Positions 56,457 to 64,000 of a stretch of 64,000 bases of DNA are shown in pieces. The position numbers were made by a program, and so were the translations under genes. The first letter of the stretch is position 1, and each line of letters opens with the position of its first letter. The notes beneath the pieces are model-generated. The model was given only the letters and a program-made list of their open reading frames with translations. It made no database searches and was not told where the DNA came from. Source of the DNA: Acinetobacter soli (GTDB taxonomy: Bacteria; Pseudomonadota; Gammaproteobacteria; Pseudomonadales; Moraxellaceae); contig NZ_BBNM01000007.1 of assembly GCF_000760595.1 (NCBI RefSeq), positions 108,836-172,835 of the forward strand. Reading direction: 5' to 3'.

Positions 56457-56660
56457 TTAAAACTGCTCTTGAGTTGCACGCTCAGTTAGAAATTTGTGAT
56501 TGATATGATTCGGATTGGCTTCAATCATTTTTATACCTTTTTCGGCATCTTTAATGATATGCAATATTTCTTGACGTTTTTTGGCACGAGAATCTATATA
56601 GATCCCATAACCCAAGACCAATACAAGCCCAACAACGGACACAGCAGCTATTTTTTTCAT
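56457..56660 (-). CDS. small single-helix membrane protein
   Basis: A 67-residue protein with one N-terminal hydrophobic helix (AAVSVVGLVLVLGYGIYI) after a short positive start, followed by a charged helical tail (SRAKKRQEILHIIKDAEKGIKMIEANPN). It could be a membrane-anchored small protein or an uncleaved secreted one. No family recognised. The ribosome-binding site is weak (TAAGAT). A strong terminator lies 170 bases downstream. Confidence 0.5.
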   Translation of the reverse strand: MKKIAAVSVVGLVLVLGYGIYIDSRAKKRQEILHIIKDAEKGIKMIEANPNHINHKFLTERATQEQF

Positions 56661-57241
56661 ATCTTAAAAATCTTATCAGTAAAATGAATTTTTCAGGCGA
56701 TCGACTGATGCAAACGCCACTTGGTGCCTACCATTTTATAGACACGCTATTAAACTATAAAACAACACTTTTTGACTACATTTTTGTGACTTAATTCACA
56801 CTTATTCGCATTATTACTGTGCAAATGTCTTATTTTTGTCATTTATATCATGACATTAAAGGCATCATTTTATCTCTATCATACGATGCTTAGTTGATCA
56901 TACTCTGATTACATTAAATCACAAAGAGCGCACTGTAGATTTTTAAGATATATACATTTTTCCTTCAAGCTCAGGCTTTAATATGGCTCTTTATTTTACT
57001 TTTCCTCTCAAGCACTTCTTGGCAGCATGCACGCCCAACCTGTATTTTCATACCTGCATGTGTTAACCTACGCGCTTCAAAACCCACCTCCTCGATTTAT
57101 TTACATGATCCTTACGCCACCTTAATTGATCTTCTTTTAGTTCTCATCAATTGAAATCATCACTGTCTGGTGATGTGGTGTAGTCGTGTGTAAATATCAC
57201 ATCGCTAGCCTGTACGAAATAAAAAATTTTATAGGCTTTTT
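56661..57241. other. 581-base spacer upstream of the SulP gene
   Basis: No gene seen on either strand. It contains an inverted repeat TGTCAT-N7-ATGACA at 56837-56855 and a hairpin CATCAC-N6-GTGATG at 57168-57185 near the SulP start, with a further GATATTTACA/TATCACATC stretch beyond it. The region is large enough for a long leader or a small RNA, but nothing decisive is visible. Confidence 0.45.
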
Positions 57242-58696
57242 ATGTTTGCTCAAATTCAACAGCAATGGCTCTCCAATATTCGTGGAGATGTTCTCGCTGG
57301 TTTAGTTGTTGGCCTTGCACTGATTCCTGAAGCAATCGCTTTTTCTATCATTGCAGGTGTCGATCCACAGGTTGGTCTTTACGCTTCTTTTTCGATGGCA
57401 GTGATCATCGCATTTGTAGGTGGTCGACCGGCCATGATCTCAGCCGCCACTGGCGCGATGGCTTTGCTCATGGTGACGTTGGTCAAAGAACATGGACTGG
57501 ACTATCTGTTTGCAGCCACAATTTTAACCGGGATTATTCAAATTATTGCGGGGCAGCTGAAACTGGCCAAGCTGATGCGCTTTGTGTCTAAGTCGGTTGT
57601 AATCGGTTTTGTAAACGCACTGGCCATTTTAATTTTTATGGCTCAACTCCCCGAACTGATACATGTCTCATCTTGGGTATATGTGTTCGTTGCACTTGGA
57701 TTAGCCATTATTTACTTGTTTCCATACTTGCCCGTGATTGGAAAGCTTGTTCCCTCCCCATTGGTATGTATTGTTTTAATTACTCTCATCGCCTATTTAA
57801 TGGGTGTAGATGTACGCACCGTTGGCGATATGGGGAATCTTCCCAATCAATTACCGCACTTTTTTATCCCTAATATTCCTTGGGATCTTGATACATTATG
57901 GATCATTCTGCCCTATTCCTGTGCAATGGCTGCAGTCGGCTTACTCGAGTCGATGATGACCGCCACAATTGTAGATGAACTGACCGACAGTGCCAGCAAC
58001 AAGCATCAAGAATGCAAAGGTCAAGGTATTGCCAATATCGTTACGGGGATGATGGGTGGTATGGCCGGTTGCGCCATGATTGGACAGTCGATGATTAATG
58101 TAAAATCTGGTGCACGCACTCGACTCTCTACCCTAGTTGCGGGTGTGTTTTTGCTGATTTTAGTGGTGTTTATTAGTGACTGGCTCAAGATCATCCCTAT
58201 GGCAGCTTTGGTTGCTGTCATGATCATGGTTTCGATCAGTACCTTTGATTGGGGATCAGTCAAAAATATTCGCCGTAACCCAACCACAAGTACTGTGGTG
58301 ATGCTGGCAACCGTGGTAGTGGTAGTGGCTACCCATAACTTGGCGATTGGCGTATTGGTGGGTGTTTTACTGTCGGCATTATTTTTGGCACAAAAACTTG
58401 AAAATGATGTACATATTGAAACCTCCCGTACAGACAACATTCGCCACTATGATGTACGTGGTCAACTCTTTTTTAGTTCATCAGAGCGCTTTGCACATGC
58501 ATTTGATTTTTCTGAGGATGTTATGCATGTGGTGATTGATTTGACCCATGCACATATCTGGGATGTCACCACCGTCGCAACATTAGACAGCATTGTAGAT
58601 AAATTCAAGAAAAATGGCGTTTTGGTGAGCGTAAGAGGTTTAAACGAAGCTAGCTCGATCATGATTGAACAATATGGTACCCACTCGAAGATATAA
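57242..58696 (+). CDS. SulP/SLC26-family anion transporter with STAS domain
   Basis: A 484-residue inner-membrane protein with about ten to twelve helices and a C-terminal STAS domain (about 395-480, [19 protein letters not shown] onward). The N-terminal [36 protein letters not shown] segment is the SulP signature. Substrates in the family include sulfate, bicarbonate and other anions; the short, single-STAS form resembles bacterial bicarbonate-type members, but this is inference. Single gene with a long upstream spacer. Confidence 0.9.
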   Translation: MFAQIQQQWLSNIRGDVLAGLVVGLALIPEAIAFSIIAGVDPQVGLYASFSMAVIIAFVGGRPAMISAATGAMALLMVTLVKEHGLDYLFAATILTGIIQIIAGQLKLAKLMRFVSKSVVIGFVNALAILIFMAQLPELIHVSSWVYVFVALGLAIIYLFPYLPVIGKLVPSPLVCIVLITLIAYLMGVDVRTVGDMGNLPNQLPHFFIPNIPWDLDTLWIILPYSCAMAAVGLLESMMTATIVDELTDSASNKHQECKGQGIANIVTGMMGGMAGCAMIGQSMINVKSGARTRLSTLVAGVFLLILVVFISDWLKIIPMAALVAVMIMVSISTFDWGSVKNIRRNPTTSTVVMLATVVVVVATHNLAIGVLVGVLLSALFLAQKLENDVHIETSRTDNIRHYDVRGQLFFSSSERFAHAFDFSEDVMHVVIDLTHAHIWDVTTVATLDSIVDKFKKNGVLVSVRGLNEASSIMIEQYGTHSKI

Positions 58697-58712
58697 ATAC
58701 GTCAAAGATCAC

Positions 58713-58736
58713 CCATGCAGGATTAAATCTGCATGG
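58713..58736. terminator. hairpin between convergent sulP and receptor genes
   Basis: CCATGCAG and CTGCATGG pair perfectly around eight bases. There is no T-run on either side, so it is only a possible terminator. Confidence 0.5.
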
Positions 58737-58748
58737 ATGATTATTCAT

Positions 58749-60947
58749 TTAAAACTGATAACCAAAGCGTAATAAAACATTGCGTGGCGTGCTCGGTAAT
58801 TCAGCCGAGCGCCAATACTGCTTGTCGGTTACATTGTTTACTGCAAGCGTCACGTTCCAAGGTGCAAAGCTATAGCCAATTGCTGCATCGAGTCGTGCAA
58901 AGCCATTGATATGTACAGGCGTGCTGTTTAAATTACCATTTTGGTAAGCGTAAAACGAACCTTGATAAGTTACTCCTGTCTCAAAATACAGTTTTTCAGT
59001 TGGCAAATAACGAACAAATAGATTTGCTGTGTTTTTAGAGACTTTATCTAGAGGATTATTCTCTGTCAGCGGATATTGAATATTTTCTTTTACCTTTGCA
59101 TCGGTATAGCCATAACCACCGCGGATAAACACGTTATCGCGTAATCGGCCAATAAAGCTAAATTCTGCTCCATGTGCCTCATGCTCGCCTGCAACAGCCC
59201 ACAGATCAGGGTTGTTAATGGCATCGGGTTGATAGCGAATATTGTGTTTACGAATGTCATAAACCGAAAATTGCGTGCTCAAACGCTGATCAAGCCAGTC
59301 ACTTTTAATTCCAACCTCAAATTGATCGTTGTATTGAGGCTCGGCATTGACCACAGTACTCGAAACAGCGTTCACACCTGTTGAACCACCAAATGGTGCA
59401 AAACTACGACTATACGACGTATAAATACTATGTGCATCGAGAGGCTGCCAAACTAAACCGATATTTGGACTAAACGTGCCTTCAGATTTTGAATAGTATT
59501 CATCTACGGTCAGCTTGTTTCTGATTTTGACCTGTGTAGATGAATCATAGATATCGTATCGGGCACCGAGCATCAGTTGTAACGAAGCGTTTAAGCGAAT
59601 CAAATCTTGGGCAAAAAACCCTAAATTTAATGCTTCACTATAATTCTGAGTGGTGATCTGAGCATTTGCACGATCAAAAGTTTCAATGGTATCACCCGTG
59701 TACGGGTTGAAATACCCATATAACTGTGTACTGCCACTCGAATAATTCCCCAGTCTTGGCTCACGTGTCTCTTTAGTAACATCGGCCCCTAACAGTACAC
59801 GATGTTCGAAACGCCCAGTATTAAACATACCTGTTAAGTCAAAAGTATTAGTGATGGTTTTATTGGTGGTCTGTTGCCATGCATAGCTTTGACGAATGTA
59901 GCCCGGATACAAACATGTCACGCTTTTTGTGGCGCAGTAAGTTCCACCAAAATAATTATCAAAATCTTGAGACGCTTCGCGGTAACTTAAAGCCCAATGA
60001 AAGTTCCAATTGGTCGCATATTGATATTTCAAATCAGTGCGAATCAAGTGTAATTCATCATCGATATAATCACCATCGTGCGCAAAACCTTGCTTAATTG
60101 AAGGATACACACCACTTTTTGCCAAATCAAAATAAGATGGGCCACGGTCTGGAATCCGGTGCAATTTGTCGTAGGTATATTGAGTGGTCCAAGTGATTGT
60201 CTGGTCATCATTACGATAAGTCACACTGGGTGAGGCCATCACCTGCCGTTGCTGAATTCCGCGCCTAAAGCTGTCTGTTTCGCCATATTCACTGGTTAGG
60301 CGTACCGCCCAGTTTTGATCAATCGCCTGATTTAAATCAATCGTTGTTCCGCGGTTGTTCCAAGAGCCGAGGTAGCCACCTACCGTACTTTTCGAATCGA
60401 AGTTGGCATATTTGCTGACCATATTGATCACACCACCTCCACCACTACGACCGTAAAGTACCGAAGCTGGGCCTTTTAAAATTTCAATTCGTTCAATATT
60501 GGCCGTACTACGACGAATTTGCCCGCTGTCACGGATACCGTCTCGATATATATCGCTGGTGTCGGCGTTGAATCCTCTAAGCACAATCCCATCACCGCGT
60601 GTATCATAATTGGTGGTCACACCCGGTGTACCTTGTAACATCACACTTAAATCATTGGCACCATAAATCTTATACTTTTGCACATCAATGGTATCAATGG
60701 TCTGAGGTATATCTTTCTTATCTAGACCATTTCGTGTCACATTGGCTTGAGCATAATCCACATAGCTTTTGATCGGGTCAAGCTCGCTCATCGCTTCCAA
60801 CGTCAGAGTTGGCATCACGGCAGTCGAATTTTTAACATCTTCATTTTGATTGGCAAAAGCGTATTGTATTTGCACAATCATAAGACTAAGCAAGCTCAAT
60901 CTGAAGGCTGCGGTTCCTGGCTGTTTAAAAAAACGTTTCTGAATCAT
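58749..60947 (-). CDS. TonB-dependent siderophore receptor
   Basis: A 732-residue outer-membrane receptor. Signal peptide about 1-33 (LSLLSLMIVQIQYAFA), plug domain about 65-190 with the conserved IERIEILKGPASVLYGRSGGGGVINM, then a 22-strand barrel ending in the C-terminal RFGYQF. The plug and barrel fit the ferric-siderophore class (Fiu/PiuA/FhuE-like group); the exact ligand cannot be read. I chose the ATG at 60947; a TTG at 60962 is in frame. The promoter region has a weak Fur-like array, consistent with iron control. Confidence 0.9.
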   Translation of the reverse strand: MIQKRFFKQPGTAAFRLSLLSLMIVQIQYAFANQNEDVKNSTAVMPTLTLEAMSELDPIKSYVDYAQANVTRNGLDKKDIPQTIDTIDVQKYKIYGANDLSVMLQGTPGVTTNYDTRGDGIVLRGFNADTSDIYRDGIRDSGQIRRSTANIERIEILKGPASVLYGRSGGGGVINMVSKYANFDSKSTVGGYLGSWNNRGTTIDLNQAIDQNWAVRLTSEYGETDSFRRGIQQRQVMASPSVTYRNDDQTITWTTQYTYDKLHRIPDRGPSYFDLAKSGVYPSIKQGFAHDGDYIDDELHLIRTDLKYQYATNWNFHWALSYREASQDFDNYFGGTYCATKSVTCLYPGYIRQSYAWQQTTNKTITNTFDLTGMFNTGRFEHRVLLGADVTKETREPRLGNYSSGSTQLYGYFNPYTGDTIETFDRANAQITTQNYSEALNLGFFAQDLIRLNASLQLMLGARYDIYDSSTQVKIRNKLTVDEYYSKSEGTFSPNIGLVWQPLDAHSIYTSYSRSFAPFGGSTGVNAVSSTVVNAEPQYNDQFEVGIKSDWLDQRLSTQFSVYDIRKHNIRYQPDAINNPDLWAVAGEHEAHGAEFSFIGRLRDNVFIRGGYGYTDAKVKENIQYPLTENNPLDKVSKNTANLFVRYLPTEKLYFETGVTYQGSFYAYQNGNLNSTPVHINGFARLDAAIGYSFAPWNVTLAVNNVTDKQYWRSAELPSTPRNVLLRFGYQF

Positions 60948-61366
60948 CGACGCAATATCCAAAGTGGGGATACAAAGCGCAAATATTAATAAAAAACATT
61001 CCCATTTGCATTACTTTTTTTATACAATTTCTTAAATTTTACTTACAAACCAATCTCATATTATTTATTTGGTTTTATACCTAGAATTCGAATTTAAATC
61101 ATTTACATATCATTTATTTGTTTAAATATATATTTAAAGTCTATCCATTCATTACAGATCTCGATTTATATATGTATACAAATACATCAAAAAATATATT
61201 TCAAATAAATCTTTTATTTTAATTAAATTAAAAAAAATAAAAAAAGAAGCTTTTTGCAATTTTCTTTTCTTCTATTTTTATTATAAATATAAGCCTTAAA
61301 AACTTTATGACTTGATAATTAATTTAAAAGTTAAAACACGGTTAACGATTTAAGGAACCTATTTAG
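60948..61366. other. 419-base very AT-rich divergent spacer
   Basis: Between the siderophore receptor and a small protein gene lies DNA consisting mainly of A and T, with many runs of five or more As or Ts (61200-61300). No gene. It likely contains both promoters and curved DNA suited to H-NS-type or other nucleoid protein binding. Confidence 0.5.
60997..61014 (-). promoter_or_regulatory. possible Fur-like site upstream of the receptor gene
   Basis: The plus-strand CATTCC-CATTTG-CATTAC array resembles three imperfect copies of the CATTATC hexamer of Fur sites, about 50 bases before the start codon. Match quality is poor; it is offered because of its position before an iron-uptake gene. Confidence 0.28.
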
Positions 61367-61636
61367 ATGAATATTATTTTGATCGATCTAAGCCAGTCTC
61401 CCTCGAAAAACTTGGGATTAAAAACGATTGGTATTTCTCCTCAAGTAGGCGAATGGATTGAACTAGATCACGATAAGAGCTCCGCCATCTACGAAATTTT
61501 AACTATTGTGCATAAAGTAGATCGTACACCCGAAGTTTATGTACGCTATTTAGGCCACCTTCCCGAATTAATTCGCCAGCGTTTCTCTGTCGGTCAGAGC
61601 TTTAGTCTAGAAAGATGGGACAAATGCTTTAATTAA
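61367..61636 (+). CDS. small conserved-looking hypothetical protein
   Basis: An 89-residue soluble protein, predicted mostly beta strands (GEWIELDHDKSSAIYEILTIVHK, then VYVRYLGHLPELIRQRF). No signal or membrane segment, no recognised family. The ATG has AAGGAA upstream at about ten bases. The base composition inside is more balanced than in the flanking AT-rich spacers, which supports real coding. A hairpin follows the stop. Confidence 0.7.
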   Translation: MNIILIDLSQSPSKNLGLKTIGISPQVGEWIELDHDKSSAIYEILTIVHKVDRTPEVYVRYLGHLPELIRQRFSVGQSFSLERWDKCFN

Positions 61637-62044
61637 ATCTAGAAAATCCAATGCGCATTAAACTGCGCATTGAGTTTAAAAATCTTCAAAGATACCGTCA
61701 ATAACGAGCGTGCTAAATTGCAGACGTTTTAGATACTTAAGTTATTTTTTCAGCGTATCTGCACGATTATAAATATTATCGTTACTTATCTTAACAATTT
61801 GAATTCGGTCATTATTTTAATAAAAAACTGATAGCATTCAGGTTAAACAAAAGAAGATGAACAAAATTCAAAAAGATATTTCAAATCATTTTTCTCAGTT
61901 TATCTTATTGTAATTGGTCTTGTGGTTATTTGTATTTGATTTTATTATAAAATTAAAGGGAGATGATGCTTGGATTGTCCATCTGAACTTAATCACTCTT
62001 TCGCACATTACATAACAATTACGCATAACATAGGAATAAACATT
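61637..62044. other. 408-base spacer upstream of the universal stress protein gene
   Basis: No gene seen. It contains the hairpin at 61649-61672 and an AT-rich stretch. The promoter of the stress protein gene should lie in 61880-62000, but no clear hexamer pair is evident. Confidence 0.45.
61649..61672 (+). terminator. possible terminator after the 89-residue gene
   Basis: CAATGCGCA and TGCGCATTG pair perfectly around six bases; the following AGTTTAAA gives only a weak T-run. Confidence 0.6.
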
Positions 62045-62488
62045 ATGAGTTACCAACATATCTTAGTTCCCGTTGACGGCTCTGAAATTTCTTTAGCAGC
62101 TTTCGAACATGCTGCATCGCTCGCCAAAGCTTTTGGTAGCAAATTGACTGCAATTAGCTTATTGGCTGAGGATCCGTTTAGCGGTGTCGATTTTTACTAT
62201 GTATCCCCGATTATGAAAGACTATTTCATTGAAGCACAGGCAAAAGCACAAGAAACCTTGGCACATGTAAAGAGCACTGCGACTGTGCATGGTATTGAGG
62301 TCGAAACACAGATCGTAAAAGGTGAAGTGTCTGCTGAAGGTATCATTAAGGCTGCTGAAGATTTGAAGATTGATTTGATTGTGATGGGCTCACACGGTCG
62401 TAAAGGTGTTCAAAAGTTTTTCTTAGGTAGCTTTGCTCAAGATGTGCTAGGGAACACTGAACTTCCTGTTTTAATTGTAAAAAAATAG
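62045..62488 (+). CDS. universal stress protein (UspA family)
   Basis: A 147-residue single Usp domain. The start HILVPVDGSEISLAAFEHA and the C-terminal ATP-binding motif GSHGRKGVQKFFLGSFAQDVL (G-2x-G-9x-G-S pattern, near 117-137) are both present, so it is an ATP-binding type. It probably acts as a dimer in stress survival. The ATG at 62045 has AGGA at nine bases; an upstream frame extension has no support. A terminator follows. Confidence 0.93.
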   Translation: MSYQHILVPVDGSEISLAAFEHAASLAKAFGSKLTAISLLAEDPFSGVDFYYVSPIMKDYFIEAQAKAQETLAHVKSTATVHGIEVETQIVKGEVSAEGIIKAAEDLKIDLIVMGSHGRKGVQKFFLGSFAQDVLGNTELPVLIVKK

Positions 62489-62495
62489 ACTATAT

Positions 62496-62535
62496 TTGGC
62501 TCTGCTCATCATTAATGTGTCAGAGCCGAATTTTT
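62496..62535 (+). terminator. terminator of the universal stress protein gene
   Basis: GGCTCTG and CAGAGCC pair around a 16-base loop, followed by GAATTTTTT. Confidence 0.8.
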
Positions 62536-62657
62536 TAACTCGAATTAATTAATTTTAATGCACTTCAATCAAACGATTGAATGCTACGATTACCCGCTTT
62601 GTAAAGAATACGATAACATAGTAGCTTCTACAGCATTAGTATTTAAGGCGAGCGATC

Positions 62658-62876
62658 ATGTCACTTCGTAAAGGCATATACCAGCATTATAAAGGTCAGC
62701 TTTACCAAGTTTTGCATGTTGCAAAACACAGCGAGACTGAAGAAGAATTGGTGATTTATCAGTGTTTATACGGAGATTACTCCATTTGGGCGCGCCCGCT
62801 CACCATGTTTATTGAAACCGTAGAACACGACAACGAAATCAAACCACGCTTTCAGTTTTTACATTGTGTAGACTAA
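62658..62876 (+). CDS. DUF1653 domain protein
   Basis: A 72-residue protein matching the small DUF1653 fold: [25 protein letters not shown], then [20 protein letters not shown], the conserved Y-x-x-x-Y-G-...-W-x-R-P pattern. Function is unknown. AAGGCG lies about nine bases before the ATG. Its stop is seven bases from the stop of the convergent KTSC gene. Confidence 0.9.
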   Translation: MSLRKGIYQHYKGQLYQVLHVAKHSETEEELVIYQCLYGDYSIWARPLTMFIETVEHDNEIKPRFQFLHCVD

Positions 62877-62883
62877 CACTGGC

Positions 62884-63090
62884 TTATAAAATCGAAAGTC
62901 GATTAAAGTGTAAGTCAAATTCAATATACTTGTGAATGAAAGCTGCTTTATCGGTCGCACGTAATAAATTGTCATAGATAAATACAGGTACAGGATGGTA
63001 TAAGGCCCCTGTACCATTCTCATAAAAAATTTTAAGATGGCGTGATATTGCATCGTATTGCCATGACTTAACACTCACCAGTTGCTGCAT
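62884..63090 (-). CDS. KTSC-domain small protein
   Basis: A 68-residue protein resembling the KTSC fold: VKSWQYDAISRHLKIFYENG, then LYHPVPVFIYDNLLRATDKAAFIHKYIEF, in line with the family pattern of strand, G-x-x-Y-x-x-x-x-V-P and K-x-x-x-x-x-I. KTSC domains are suspected to bind nucleic acid, without proof. The start at 63090 has an excellent AAGGAG five bases upstream; a longer reading to 63120 has none. Convergent with the DUF1653 gene. Confidence 0.78.
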   Translation of the reverse strand: MQQLVSVKSWQYDAISRHLKIFYENGTGALYHPVPVFIYDNLLRATDKAAFIHKYIEFDLHFNRLSIL

Positions 63091-63343
63091 ATAAGCTCCT
63101 TTTCCATACAAAAAGATCACTTTTTAGGCATCTTTTATTCTTTTGACATTACAAGAATCTGAATCGCGCACAAAGAGAATATTTGTAAAGTGAATGAACT
63201 GTTAAATAAATTTTTACTGACTAAAAGTCATATTTATTCAAAAAACCGATTGTATTGATAAAAACATACCGTTTCCCCTATCAATGCATTTATCTTATTC
63301 TTCTCAACAAGTTAAATTATTTACTCCTTTGGAGCTGTTAGGC

Positions 63344-64000
63344 ATGTTAGACCAAAATATCAAGACTCAACTTAAAACTTACCTAGAACGCTTAGAAAGC
63401 CCAATCGAACTGGTTGCTGCGCTCGATGATTCGGATAAAGCCGCAAAGATCAAAGAACTGGTGACTGAAATCGCAGAACTCTCTGATCGTGTAACGGCTC
63501 GCTTTGATGGCCAGAATCCACGCCGTCCAAGCTTTGGTATTGCCAAAACAGGTGAACAGCCACGTGTGTTTTTTGCTGGCTTGCCAATGGGCCATGAGTT
63601 CACCTCATTGATTCTGGCGTTGCTACAGGTATCAGGCTATGCCCCTAAAGTTGCGCCTGAGCTTTTAGAGCAGATTAAAGGCTTGCAGGTGAGCGATCAT
63701 TTTGATGTATTTGTGTCGTTAAGCTGCCATAACTGTCCAGATGTGGTACAGGCCCTCAACCTGATTGCCATTTATAACCCGAATGCAACAGCCACCATGA
63801 TTGACGGTGCCTTTTTCCAGGATGAGGTTGAAGAACGCAAGATCATGGCTGTGCCGATGGTGTTCCAAAACGGTCAGCATATTGGTCAGGGCCGCATGAC
63901 GCTTGAAGAAATTGTAGCTAAACTCGACAATAATTCGGCTGAAAAAGACGCTGCGGCCATCAATGCCAAAGCTGCCTTTGATGTGCTGGTGGTCGGTGCT
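63344..64000 (+). CDS. ahpF: alkyl hydroperoxide reductase subunit F, N-terminal part
   Basis: The first 219 codons of AhpF, truncated by the window edge. AhpF is the flavoprotein disulphide reductase that passes electrons from NADH to the peroxidase AhpC. The N-terminal tandem thioredoxin-fold domain is complete, with the redox pair Cys128-His-Asn-Cys131 in LSCHNCPDVV. The last residues, FDVLVVGA, begin the FAD-binding domain. The ATG at 63344 has GGAG nine bases upstream. ahpC is not in view. Confidence 0.95.
   Translation, partial: MLDQNIKTQLKTYLERLESPIELVAALDDSDKAAKIKELVTEIAELSDRVTARFDGQNPRRPSFGIAKTGEQPRVFFAGLPMGHEFTSLILALLQVSGYAPKVAPELLEQIKGLQVSDHFDVFVSLSCHNCPDVVQALNLIAIYNPNATATMIDGAFFQDEVEERKIMAVPMVFQNGQHIGQGRMTLEEIVAKLDNNSAEKDAAAINAKAAFDVLVVGA

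Overview
The window is a stretch of ordinary chromosome from a gammaproteobacterium of the Acinetobacter type. Four things point there. DNA composition is moderately AT-rich. Type II secretion genes gspL and gspM sit alone beside pyrD. CsrA has a long C-terminal tail, and pyrB is paired with a dihydroorotase-like protein lacking its zinc ligands. I see no insertion sequence, prophage, integron, CRISPR array or rRNA. The one decayed gene I can support is the 3' remnant of an alpha/beta hydrolase near 39 kb.

Layout. 0-5 kb: a tRNA-Leu/tRNA-Trp pair (the Trp gene runs off the left edge), a patatin-like lipase followed by an atypical small protein kinase, a DUF815-type ATPase and an unrecognised 380-residue protein. 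5-12.5 kb: tsaD divergent from rpsU-yqeY, a BepA-like M48 protease, a D-2-hydroxyacid dehydrogenase, a possible DNA polymerase III psi subunit and a membrane protein that looks like a dead M48 protease. 12.5-19.7 kb: a leftward run, nitroreductase-gpsA-sixA-gspL-gspM-pyrD-cvpA-purF, joining glycerophospholipid, pyrimidine, purine and secretion functions. 19.8-28 kb: lipoprotein, RhlB-like helicase, cold-shock protein, TusA-like protein, rpoH, DUF423, thiS-thiG, GST, trmB and a DUF2520 protein. 28-39 kb: pyrB with its pseudo-dihydroorotase, rlmKL, ilvD and clpB. 39-46 kb: osmC divergent from a Vfr/CRP regulator, tas, a LoiP-like protease, and hisZ-purA. 46-54.7 kb: an Epd-like dehydrogenase, alaS-lysC-csrA, rnhB, cytochrome b561 and an adenine-deaminase-type enzyme. 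54.7-64 kb: a purine permease, a SulP transporter, a TonB-dependent siderophore receptor, universal stress protein, small conserved proteins (DUF1653, KTSC) and the start of ahpF.

Functional themes. Nucleotide metabolism recurs (purF, pyrD, pyrB, purA, adenine deaminase plus permease). The heat-shock sigma factor RpoH and one of its expected targets, clpB, are both here, and clpB carries a convincing sigma-32-type promoter. Two intact M48-type proteases and one degenerate M48 relative lie within 35 kb. Many genes end in strong, often bidirectional, intrinsic terminators.

I did not find a clearly new biological system. The best leads are the degenerate M48 protein, the candidate psi subunit, the non-canonical kinase beside the patatin lipase, the internal start in lysC, and several operator-like repeats in intergenic regions. 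Base composition and family assignments come from reading alone; no search was run.
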